This document shows, one piece after another, positions 17,622-25,205 of a stretch of DNA of 64,000 nt. The notes under the pieces were generated by a model that ran no database searches, was not told the DNA's origin, and saw only the letters and a program-made list of their open reading frames with translations. Positions within the stretch are counted from its first letter, which is position 1. The number at the start of each line of letters is the position of its first letter. Origin of the DNA: Acidobacteriota bacterium (GTDB lineage Bacteria > Acidobacteriota > Vicinamibacteria > Marinacidobacterales > Marinacidobacteraceae); NCBI GenBank assembly GCA_022826825.1, contig JAJDUD010000008.1, positions 137,643-201,642 of the forward strand, given 5' to 3'. The translations under genes and the position numbers were made by a program.

Positions 17622-17709
17622 CCCCCTCGGAGTTGCCTTTCGCGGGTCCCGAGGGGGTTATTGCTGTACTCCCCCTCGGACTTGTCCTTCGCGGCCCCGA
17701 GGGGTTATT
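17622..17709 (+). repeat. Tandem duplicated hairpin between fbpC and NYN gene
   Basis: Two near-identical units, 17622-17662 and 17671-17709, with a 49-bp period. Unit 1 has a perfect 9-bp stem CCCCCTCGG/CCGAGGGGG (17622-17630 and 17649-17657); unit 2 has the matching 8-bp stem CCCCTCGG/CCGAGGGG (17672-17679 and 17697-17704). Loops are alike (TTGCCTTTCGCGG and TTGTCCTTCGCGG), and both units are followed by TTATT. They could be two weak terminators after fbpC or an RNA control region for the NYN gene that starts 41 bp later. Confidence 0.7.
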
Positions 17710-17749
17710 CCGTGTTGAGGTCGTGTTCGTGGGAGGGCCGGAGCCCGGC

Positions 17750-18355
17750 GTGAAGCGCGCCGTGTCCTTCGTGGACGGGCAGAACCTGTACCACCATGCA
17801 AAGGCCGCAGTTGGCCATCCGGTGCCCAACGACGACCCGTGGGCGCTGGCCGGTGCAGTCTGCCAACAGCGGGGATTCCGGAATGTCGGGGTCCGCTTCT
17901 ATACGGGCGTGCCGCTTGTGCAGAAGGATCCGAAATGGCATGGCTTTTGGCGACGCCGGTTGCTGCGCATGCGCCACCACGGCATCGATACGACCGAGCG
18001 TCCACTCCACTACCGGCACGTCCAGTTCCCGGGACCAGGCGGCCCGAAGCTGATCGAGATTCCGCAAGAAAAAGGGATTGACGTACGGATCTCTCTGGAC
18101 GTGGTCCGCCTCGCGTCCGAGGGAGACCTTGACGTGGCGATCCTCTTTTCGCAGGATCAGGACTTCGAGGAAGTCGCGCGGGAAATCCGTCGGATCGCCG
18201 CGCGACAGCACCGCTGGATCAAGATCGCGTCCGCTTTTCCCGCCAGCCCTACCGCCACCAGCCGCGTGGGTGTCCGCCGAACGGATTGGCTGCGGATGGA
18301 TCGGAGTCTCTATGATTCGTGCCTTGATCCAACCGATTACTTCGCGGCTCGTTGA
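17750..18355 (+). CDS. NYN (LabA/PIN-like) domain protein, putative RNase
   Basis: A protein of 201 residues with the NYN fold: Asp9 in SFVDGQNLYHHAK, a second acidic strand in GIDVRISLDVVRLAS (about 115-129), and ILFSQDQDFEEVAREIRR (about 138-155). These acidic residues form the metal site expected of a PIN-like nuclease; family members act on RNA, but the target here is unknown. The start is a GTG at 17750 chosen because homology begins directly after it; another in-frame GTG lies at 17729. Third codon positions look less GC-rich than in neighbours, which hints at transfer. It follows a doubled hairpin that might be a regulatory target. Confidence 0.8.
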   Translation: MKRAVSFVDGQNLYHHAKAAVGHPVPNDDPWALAGAVCQQRGFRNVGVRFYTGVPLVQKDPKWHGFWRRRLLRMRHHGIDTTERPLHYRHVQFPGPGGPKLIEIPQEKGIDVRISLDVVRLASEGDLDVAILFSQDQDFEEVAREIRRIAARQHRWIKIASAFPASPTATSRVGVRRTDWLRMDRSLYDSCLDPTDYFAAR

Positions 18356-18368
18356 GTCGCTGTTCGTC

Positions 18369-19220
18369 GTGCCCCGTTCCCTGTTCCTGGTACTCGCTCT
18401 CACCGCCGGGTGCGGCGGGCCGCAGGATCATCCCTGGAACGCGCTCGACGCCGAGCGGCCCATCGCCGCCTTCGACAGCGTCTTCATCGAGGAACTGACC
18501 TGGATGGAGGTTCGCGACCGCATCGCGGACGGGGCCACCACCGCGATCGTCGCCACCGGCGGGATCGAACAGAACGGTCCCTACGTGGTCACGGGGAAGC
18601 ACAACGTGGTGCTGCGGGCCACCACCGAGGCCATCGCCCGGCGGCTCGGGAACGCGCTGGTCGCGCCCATCATCAAGCTCGTGCCGGAGGGCGATCACGA
18701 TCCCCCGACCGGCCACATGCGCTTCCCCGGGACCTTCAGCCTTACTCAGGAAACCTTCGAGATGGTCCTCACCGATGTGGCGCGGAGCCTTGCGACGAGC
18801 GGATTCACCGACATCCTGATGATCGGCGACAGCGGTGGGAACCAGCGCGGCATGGCGAACGTGGCGGAGCGCTGGAACGCCGAGCCGCCCCACGCGGGGG
18901 TCCGCCTCCACCACATCCCGGAGTACTATCGGGAGGACATCTGGAGCTTCGAACAACTCAAGGAACTCGGAATCCATCAGGAACCCGACGTGCAGTCCGC
19001 CTCCCGCGCGGGGATCCACGACGACTACCACTACGACGCGATCATGGCGACCGTCGATCCGGGTTCGATCCGGACGCGTGAGCGCCGGGACGCCGGGCAG
19101 TTCGAGATCAACGGCGTCCCGCTCGACCCGCTCGATCAGACGATCTCGAACGGGCAGGCGCTCGTCGCCCGCCGCGCCGAGATCACGATCGCGGCGTTCC
19201 GGAGGTCGCTGGAGGAGTAG
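18369..19220 (+). CDS. Creatininase-family lipoprotein
   Basis: About 283 residues. The GTG at 18369 begins a compact lipoprotein signal, PRSLFLVLALTAGC, with a good lipobox (LTAGC). An ATG at 18312 is in frame but lies inside the NYN gene. The body is a creatininase-type amidohydrolase: ATGGIEQNGPYVVTGKHNVV, EGDHDPPTGHMRFPGTFSLT, MIGDSGGNQRGM. In classical creatininase the first motif is EQHGPHLPLGTD; here the metal-ligand His is Asn and the Asp position is His, while the Glu remains. The substrate is probably not creatinine. It would sit on the outer face of a membrane. Confidence 0.83.
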   Translation: MPRSLFLVLALTAGCGGPQDHPWNALDAERPIAAFDSVFIEELTWMEVRDRIADGATTAIVATGGIEQNGPYVVTGKHNVVLRATTEAIARRLGNALVAPIIKLVPEGDHDPPTGHMRFPGTFSLTQETFEMVLTDVARSLATSGFTDILMIGDSGGNQRGMANVAERWNAEPPHAGVRLHHIPEYYREDIWSFEQLKELGIHQEPDVQSASRAGIHDDYHYDAIMATVDPGSIRTRERRDAGQFEINGVPLDPLDQTISNGQALVARRAEITIAAFRRSLEE

Positions 19221-19224
19221 CGTC

Positions 19225-19310
19225 GGAGCGCCGGCCTTCAGACCGCCAGGGTGGCGCACCGGCTTGGAACGCCGACCTCTGGTCGGCAGCGGCCCGCAGG
19301 GCCGCGAAGC
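19225..19310 (+). repeat. Dispersed two-hairpin repeat, degenerate copy (F)
   Basis: Intergenic. Begins with GGAGCGCCGGCCTTCAGACC, related to the terminus of the full elements, then a two-hairpin unit: GCCGACC-TCT-GGTCGGC (19271-19287) and GCGGCCC-GCA-GGGCCGC (19289-19305). The second part matches the 56.8-kb copy with compensatory stem changes. Confidence 0.6.
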
Positions 19311-19379
19311 GCGTTTCGGCGCGCATCCCGGGTGGCGCAATGCCTCGGCGCCGCCCGCCGAGACAAGCGGGTCGCGCGA

Positions 19380-20642
19380 CTACCGGGACGCGCTCCCCGG
19401 CAACGGCGTCCGCAGCACCCGCCGCAGCCGCTCGTCCTTCGAGACCTGCCAGATCTTCGCGTCGAGGTAGTAGTGCTGCATGGCCCAGCCGAGGAGTGAC
19501 GCTCCCACGACTTCGGCCCCGAGGCTCCCGCCGCCGTCTCCCGGCGCCCCGGCCATGAGGCCCGCGAAGGGCAGCACGAATCCGTCGAGGAAACCCGCGA
19601 GCAGGCCGCTCACCGAGGCCACCAGCGGGCCCCGGTAGCAGATGAGGGTGAACACCAGCCCGAGCCCGAAGTAGAGCACCGGGTTCGAGAAGGAGAAGGC
19701 GGCCGGACTTCGTTCCGACTGGTAGCGGCGCTGTCCGTAGTCCCAGACGAAGCGCTGGTACTGGAGGTTGTGCCCGGCGGTGACCAGCGGCACCACGAAG
19801 AGCACCAGCAGCGGTCCCGAGAAGGCCGCGGCGTGAAGCGGCGCCGTGGCCGCGAGGAGCAGCAGCTTCGGGAGGTTCCGGGGGATGCCCTGCCGGGAGC
19901 GCCGCCACTGGAAGGCGGCGTAGGCGAGCACGGTGAGGAGCCAGAGCGACCCCGCTGGCGCGTGCAGCCAGGCGCCGAGCGTCCGGCCGCCGACCTCGGT
20001 GGCGAACCCGAGTTCCGGCAGGCCGCTCGCCGCGTACCAGGGCGCCGTCACGAACCAGCCGATCGGCAGGTAGAAGAGGACCGGAAAGACGATGCGGTCC
20101 AGCCGCGCCTCCTCTTCGTCCTCCGCTCCCGGGTTCCGGCGGGCGTAGAGGCGGAGGAACCCCCAGTGCTGGCGCACCACGTGGTAGTAGGCCCAGAGAC
20201 GGAAGAAGACGAGGAAGACCACGCTTCCGAGCTTCGCCGCCCCGGCGGGAAGGACCCCGGCGGACGACAGCCAGCGCGGCGTCAGAATCAGGGCCGGGCC
20301 CAGCAGAAAGAAGCCGAAGGAGGCCAGCAGCACCCCGCCGCGGACGCGCCATTCCTCGGGATCCAGCACCGTGCGGGCCAGGGTCGCGAACAGGTGCGGG
20401 GCGTCGAGCACGATCGCCCAGCTCGCCACCACCACGAGCCCCAGGCTCAGCGGCAGCGCGAAGTCGCCGATCTGGAGGGTGGCGAAGCTGTCCCGGATGG
20501 GGTTCTCGAGTCCGGTGCCCACGCCCAGGATCAGCGCCAGGTAGGCCCAGCCGATGGCGGCCGAGAAGATGATCCAGACCAGGTCGGTACGGAACCCCAT
20601 CAGCCAGTTCCGCGAGAAGGAAACGGCGGCGCGGGTCGTCAT
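19380..20642 (-). CDS. Polytopic membrane protein with histidine motifs, function unknown
   Basis: A 420-residue protein with about 10 hydrophobic helices and no named family that I recognise. Histidines sit at helix ends in an orderly way: DAPHLF (about 82), AYYHVVRQHWGFLRLYARR (about 150-168), TAGHNLQYQRFVWDYGQRR (about 290-308) and MQHYYLDAKIWQVSKD near the C-terminus. Such spacing resembles integral-membrane di-metal oxidases or desaturase-like proteins, but the exact box pattern of those families is not present, so this is only an analogy. It is 32 bp downstream of metG on the same strand and may be cotranscribed. Confidence 0.75.
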   Translation of the reverse strand: MTTRAAVSFSRNWLMGFRTDLVWIIFSAAIGWAYLALILGVGTGLENPIRDSFATLQIGDFALPLSLGLVVVASWAIVLDAPHLFATLARTVLDPEEWRVRGGVLLASFGFFLLGPALILTPRWLSSAGVLPAGAAKLGSVVFLVFFRLWAYYHVVRQHWGFLRLYARRNPGAEDEEEARLDRIVFPVLFYLPIGWFVTAPWYAASGLPELGFATEVGGRTLGAWLHAPAGSLWLLTVLAYAAFQWRRSRQGIPRNLPKLLLLAATAPLHAAAFSGPLLVLFVVPLVTAGHNLQYQRFVWDYGQRRYQSERSPAAFSFSNPVLYFGLGLVFTLICYRGPLVASVSGLLAGFLDGFVLPFAGLMAGAPGDGGGSLGAEVVGASLLGWAMQHYYLDAKIWQVSKDERLRRVLRTPLPGSASR

Positions 20643-20674
20643 CGCCCTTCCCTCGGGCGCCGGATGGACTCCTG

Positions 20675-22201
20675 CTACCGGCTTCCGGACCGGCCGCCGG
20701 CGAGCCGCGGCCAGAGCGGTTCGCCGGTCCGCGTGATCAGGGCCCGCCCGCCCTCGAAGGCCGCGTGGTCGTCGAAGCGAACTCCGTCTCCGTCCACTCC
20801 GCCCAGCCGTTCGAGGATGCGGGCGGTGGACTTCGGCATCACGGGGTGGAGCAGCACCGCCGCGACCCGGGTCGCTTCGGCGGCCTCGTAGAGCGCCTCG
20901 TCGAGCGCGGCTCCGGCGTCCGGATCCTTCGCCAGCTTCCAGGGGGCGCGCTCCGTCAGGAACTCGTTGACCGCCCCGACGATCCGGAAGGCGGCGGCCG
21001 CCCCGTCGTGGAGCCGGAGATCCACCATGGCGGCGTGGTAGTCGGCCACTGCCCGCGCGGCAACCTCCGGCAGGGCGGAGCGGGCCGAGGGCTCCAGACG
21101 GCCCTCGCGGTAGCGGCCCGCCATCGTGGTGATGCGGCTGACGAGGTTGCCGAGGGAATTGGCGAGGTCGGCGTCGTAGCGGGCCTCGAAGCGGTCCCAG
21201 GAGAAATCGCCGTCCTGGCCGTACTGGATCTCGCGCACCAGGAAGAGGCGCAGCGGGTCGGGGCCGAAGTGGTCGGCGGCTTCCAGCGGGTCCACCGCGG
21301 TGCCGAGCGACTTGCTCATCCGCTCGCCCTGGAAGTTCACGAAGCCGTGCCCGAAGACCTGGCGGGGGATGGCGACCCCGGCCGCCATCAGCATCGCCGG
21401 CCAGATGACCGCGTGGAAGCGGGTGATGTCCTTGCCGACGATGTGGAGGTCGGCGGGCCAGCGCTCGTCCCAGCCGTCCTCATCGGTGCCGTACCCCGTC
21501 GCCGTGAGGTAGTTCATGAGCGCGTCGAACCAGACGTAGACAACGCTCCGCTCGTCGAACGGGACCGGAATTCCCCAGCCGGACCCCGGCCGGCTGACCG
21601 AGAGATCGAGCAACCCGGCCTCGAGGACGTTCGTCAGCTCGTTCCGGCGGGTCTCGGGCTCGATGAAGCTCGGCTGCTCGCGGTAGAGCGCGAGCAGGGT
21701 GTCGCGGTAGTCCGAGAGCCGGAAGAAGTGGTTCTTTTCGGTGATCCAGTCCGGCTTCGCCCGGTGCAGCGGACAAGAGCCGTCCTCGAGGTCCTTCTCC
21801 TGCTTGAACGCCTCGCAGGAGACGCAGTACCAGCCCTCGTAGGCGCCCTCGTAGATCCCCCCGCGGGCCCGGATCGCTTCCAGCAGCTTCCGGACTCCGA
21901 GGTGGTGCCGCCGCTCCGTGGTCCGGATGAACTCGTCGTAGGAGACGTCCAGCTTCGCCCAGACGGCGCGGAAGACATCCTCCATCTTGGCGCAGTAGTC
22001 GAGCGGCTCGAGTCCCTGCTCTTCGGCCTTCCGGCGCACGTTCAGGGAGTGCTCGTCCGCCCCCATCAGGAAGTGCGTGTCAAAGCCCGCGCTCCGCCGG
22101 TAGCGCGCGATGACGTCCGCGGTGATCTTCTCGTAGGCCGTGCCCAGGTGCGGCGGCGAGTTGACGTAGTCGATGGCGGTCGTCAGGTAGAAGCGGGGCA
22201 T
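20675..22201 (-). CDS. metG: Methionine-tRNA ligase
   Basis: A 508-residue class I synthetase that charges tRNA-Met. The HIGH-like signature is PPHLGTAYEKI (17-25) and KMSKS is RMSKS (294-298). A zinc-binding insert is present with CVSCEAF (Cys126, Cys129) and DGSCPLH (Cys143, His146). The anticodon-binding helical domain follows (about 370-490). There is no C-terminal tRNA-binding OB domain, as in the short bacterial type. The ATG at 22201 gives the standard N-terminus (PRFYLTTAIDYVNSPPHLG). Likely the only copy in the genome, but that cannot be seen here. Confidence 0.96.
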   Translation of the reverse strand: MPRFYLTTAIDYVNSPPHLGTAYEKITADVIARYRRSAGFDTHFLMGADEHSLNVRRKAEEQGLEPLDYCAKMEDVFRAVWAKLDVSYDEFIRTTERRHHLGVRKLLEAIRARGGIYEGAYEGWYCVSCEAFKQEKDLEDGSCPLHRAKPDWITEKNHFFRLSDYRDTLLALYREQPSFIEPETRRNELTNVLEAGLLDLSVSRPGSGWGIPVPFDERSVVYVWFDALMNYLTATGYGTDEDGWDERWPADLHIVGKDITRFHAVIWPAMLMAAGVAIPRQVFGHGFVNFQGERMSKSLGTAVDPLEAADHFGPDPLRLFLVREIQYGQDGDFSWDRFEARYDADLANSLGNLVSRITTMAGRYREGRLEPSARSALPEVAARAVADYHAAMVDLRLHDGAAAAFRIVGAVNEFLTERAPWKLAKDPDAGAALDEALYEAAEATRVAAVLLHPVMPKSTARILERLGGVDGDGVRFDDHAAFEGGRALITRTGEPLWPRLAGGRSGSR

Positions 22202-22220
22202 GAGGCGGCCGGAATCTTAC

Positions 22221-22248
22221 GGGAGCGCCGGTCTTCAGACCGGCGCCG
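22221..22248 (+). repeat. Dispersed palindromic repeat, single-hairpin fragment (E)
   Basis: GGGAGC followed by the 18-bp palindrome GCCGGTCTTCAGACCGGC, identical to the outer hairpin of the full-length elements. It lies 20 bp upstream of the metG start and faces the amidohydrolase operon; the second hairpin is missing. Confidence 0.75.
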
Positions 22249-22368
22249 CCAGCGGGAGGCTGGCAAGAATCGCAAGGTTTCCCGCGTGGTGGTTCGTGCG
22301 CCGTGGAGGCTGCTCGGCACGCGGTCCCCGGTTGACCGCCGTCCGCCGCTCGGACAGACTCGCGCGCC

Positions 22369-23835
22369 ATGGTGAGACGAATCCCTCCGCGGCGCGATCG
22401 CCGCCTCGTGGCGCCGTTTGCGGTGCTCCTGGTCGCGGCGACGGCGACGAGCGCCGCCGCGCAGCTCTCCTCCCGCGCGGTGGCCGATGCCGGCCCGCGC
22501 GACTGGGCGATCACCGGCGGCATGGTCCACGTCGGGAACGGAAACGTGCTCGACGCGGCCACCGTCGTGATCCGGGACGGGCTGATCGTCTCCGTGGAGG
22601 CTGGTAGCGGCGCGCCCGCCGGAACGGGTCGGCTCGACGCGGCCGGAAAGCACGTCTATCCGGGGTTCATCACCGCACTCGGTGATCTCGGGCTCGGTGC
22701 GTCCGCCCCCCAGGGCCGGCAGGGCGCCGGACCCGGAGGGCGCCCGAACCCGCCGCCGCCGTCCCGGGGTCCGGAAGACCGGCCGGACACCTTCTCCTGG
22801 CGGCTCGCGGCCGATGACCTCCAGGCGGGCGACGACCGGCTGGCTGCGCGCCGGCGCGCCGGGTTCACCTCGGCGGTCACCGCCCCCCGCGGCGGGATCG
22901 TCGGAGGCCGGGCCGCTTTCCTGAACCTCGCGGGGGACGATGCCCGGGACCTGGTGCTCGATCCGGACGTGGCGGTGATGGTCCGGCTCGGGACCCGCGG
23001 GTTCCGCTCCTTTCCCGGTTCCATGATGGGAGTGATCGCCTACCTGCGGCAGCTCTTCATGGACGCCTCGCACTACGCGGAGATCTGGCGGATATACGAG
23101 GAGGACCCGGCGGGCCTGGCGCGGCCGCGCTACGACCGCGCGCTCGCGCCGCTCGTGCCCGCCGCCGCGGGCGAGCAGGCCGTGCTCCTGCCGGCGACCC
23201 TCGACAAGGAGGTCCGCCGGATGGTGGGTCTCGCCCGGGAGTTCGGCATCCGGCCGGTGCTCTACGGCGGGCACGAGGCCACGGAGTCGGCGGCGTTCCT
23301 GGCGGAATACGGGGTTCCCATCCTGGTGAACCTCAACTGGCCGAAGGCCGATCCCGACGCGGACCCCGACGCCGAGGTGCCGCTCCGCACGCTCCGCCTC
23401 CGCGACCGGGCGCCCGCCGGTCCCGCGGCCCTCGCGGCGGCGGGCGTGCGGTTCGCCTTCTACATGGGCGAGGCGCCGCGGTCCGGCGGCGGTCCGCCGG
23501 GCCGCCGGGGAGGACCCGCGGGGGGACGCGGGGGCTCCGGCGACGAACTGACGGCGGTACGGCAGGCGGTCGAGCGGGGTCTCGACCGGGAGGCGGCGCT
23601 CACCGCGCTCACGATGGCCCCGGCGGAGATCTTCGGCGTTGCGGACCGGGTGGGGACGCTCCAGGCAGGGCGGATCGCCAACCTGGTGATCGCCGACCAG
23701 GACATCTTCGAGGACGAGGCGCAGATCGAGACGGTCTTCGTGGACGGCGTGATCCACCGGGTGGACGCCGCCGACGAAGAGGAAACGGAAGGGGACGAGA
23801 CCCCCGCGCCGGAAGGACGAGGACGCGGACAGTGA
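22369..23835 (+). CDS. Exported amidohydrolase-family protein, HxH lost
   Basis: A 488-residue protein with a signal peptide (APFAVLLVAATATSAAAQ) and the beta-sandwich/TIM-barrel organisation of imidazolonepropionase-like amidohydrolases (ITGGMVHVGNGNVLDAATVVI at the start; IANLVIADQDIFEDEAQIE and VFVDGVIHRV at the end). The first metal-binding position, normally PGFIDxHxH, reads YPGFITALGDLGLG (97-110), with no histidine. A Gly/Arg/Pro-rich stretch (about 115-140) follows. It may be a non-catalytic partner of the next gene, which overlaps it by GTGA. First gene of a three-gene operon. Confidence 0.82.
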   Translation: MVRRIPPRRDRRLVAPFAVLLVAATATSAAAQLSSRAVADAGPRDWAITGGMVHVGNGNVLDAATVVIRDGLIVSVEAGSGAPAGTGRLDAAGKHVYPGFITALGDLGLGASAPQGRQGAGPGGRPNPPPPSRGPEDRPDTFSWRLAADDLQAGDDRLAARRRAGFTSAVTAPRGGIVGGRAAFLNLAGDDARDLVLDPDVAVMVRLGTRGFRSFPGSMMGVIAYLRQLFMDASHYAEIWRIYEEDPAGLARPRYDRALAPLVPAAAGEQAVLLPATLDKEVRRMVGLAREFGIRPVLYGGHEATESAAFLAEYGVPILVNLNWPKADPDADPDAEVPLRTLRLRDRAPAGPAALAAAGVRFAFYMGEAPRSGGGPPGRRGGPAGGRGGSGDELTAVRQAVERGLDREAALTALTMAPAEIFGVADRVGTLQAGRIANLVIADQDIFEDEAQIETVFVDGVIHRVDAADEEETEGDETPAPEGRGRGQ

Positions 23836-25205
23836 GAACCATGCGACACACGAAGCTGTTTCTGGCGGCGGCCCTTCTTGGAGCGCCGCTCGCCTTCTCC
23901 CAGGACACCGTGATCCGGGGCGGCACGGTCCTCACCGTGACCGAGGGCACGCTCTCGCCCGGCGAGGTCCTGATCCGCGACGGGAAGATCGCCGAGGTCG
24001 GGACGGGCGTCACCGTTCCCGAGGGCGCCGAGGTGGTCGACGCCGCGGGAAGGTTCGTGATGCCCGGCATCATCGACGCCCACTCGCACATCGCCGCCGA
24101 ATCCATCAACGAGGGGAGCGTCGCGGTGTCCTCGATGACGGGGACCGGCGACGTGGTGGACCCCTACGACATCAACATCTATCGCGAGCTGGCGGGCGGG
24201 GTCACCACCTCCAACATTCTCCACGGCAGCGCCAACCCGATCGGCGGCCTCAACGTGATCATCAAGCACCGCTGGGGCGCCGACGCGGCGGGACTCGTCC
24301 TCGAGGGCGCTCCCCCGGGGATCAAGTTCGCGCTGGGAGAGAACCCGAAGCGGTCGCGCGGCATGCCGGCCGGCGTCGAGCGGCGCTATCCGGCTACCCG
24401 GATGGGAGTCGTGGACGTGATCCGGCAGGCGTTCATCGAGGCGGAGGCCTACCGCCAGGAAATCGCCGACTACGACGCGGCGACGGCCCGGGGCGAGCGC
24501 GTGCTGCCTCCGCGGCGGGACATGAAGCTGGAGCCGCTGGTCGAGATCCTGGAAGGGACGCGGCTCGTCCACGCCCACTGCTACCGGCAGGACGAGATCC
24601 TGCAACTGCTGCGGGTCGCCGAGGAGTTCGGGTTCCGGATTGCCACGCTCCAGCACGTGCTCGAGGGCTACAAGGTCGCCAACGAGATCGCCGCGCACGG
24701 GGCGGGGGCGTCCACTTTCTCCGACTGGTGGGCGTACAAGGTGGAGGCCTACGACGCGATTCCGCACAACGCGGCGCTCATGACCGAGCGGGGCATCCTG
24801 GTCTCCATCAACTCGGACAGCGCCGAGGAAGCGCGGCACCTGAACCAGGAGGCCGCCAAGACCGTGAAGTGGGGCGGGATGAGCGAGGAGGAGGCCCTGA
24901 AGATGATCACGATCAACCCGGCGATCCAGCTCGGGATCGACGACAAGGTCGGTTCCATCGAGGCCGGGAAGGACGCCGACCTCGCCATCTTCGACCGCCA
25001 CCCGCTGAGCACCTACGCGGTCAACCAGATGACCTTCGTGGACGGGGAGATGCTCTTCAGCCGCGAGCGGGACCTCGCGATGCGGGAGGCCATGGCGAGC
25101 GAACGCGCCGAGCTCGAAGCGAAACTCGCCGAGGGGGACGACGCCGGACGCGGGCCGGGCCGGCGCGGACCCCGGCGGGGACCGCGGGAAGGAGTCCGGC
25201 GATGA
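23832..25205 (+). CDS. Exported amidohydrolase (imidazolonepropionase-like), catalytic
   Basis: A 457-residue exported amidohydrolase and the only member of this operon with a complete-looking metal site: HxH as MPGIIDAHSHIAAES (His84, His86), later histidines in VHAHCYRQDEIL and ATLQHVLEGYK, and the Asp in SINSDSAEEARHLNQEA. The signal peptide is HTKLFLAAALLGAPLAFSQ; translation starts from the GTG at 23832 (overlap with the previous stop) or the ATG three codons later. The C-terminal half has the family ending AIQLGIDDKVGSIEAGKDAD. The substrate is not evident; such enzymes often cleave C-N bonds in peptides or cyclic amides. Confidence 0.88.
   Translation: MRTMRHTKLFLAAALLGAPLAFSQDTVIRGGTVLTVTEGTLSPGEVLIRDGKIAEVGTGVTVPEGAEVVDAAGRFVMPGIIDAHSHIAAESINEGSVAVSSMTGTGDVVDPYDINIYRELAGGVTTSNILHGSANPIGGLNVIIKHRWGADAAGLVLEGAPPGIKFALGENPKRSRGMPAGVERRYPATRMGVVDVIRQAFIEAEAYRQEIADYDAATARGERVLPPRRDMKLEPLVEILEGTRLVHAHCYRQDEILQLLRVAEEFGFRIATLQHVLEGYKVANEIAAHGAGASTFSDWWAYKVEAYDAIPHNAALMTERGILVSINSDSAEEARHLNQEAAKTVKWGGMSEEEALKMITINPAIQLGIDDKVGSIEAGKDADLAIFDRHPLSTYAVNQMTFVDGEMLFSRERDLAMREAMASERAELEAKLAEGDDAGRGPGRRGPRRGPREGVRR

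Noticed and set aside
20765-22375. Long open plus-strand frame opposite metG
   Set aside because: metG on the minus strand has all class I synthetase motifs; the plus frame has none.
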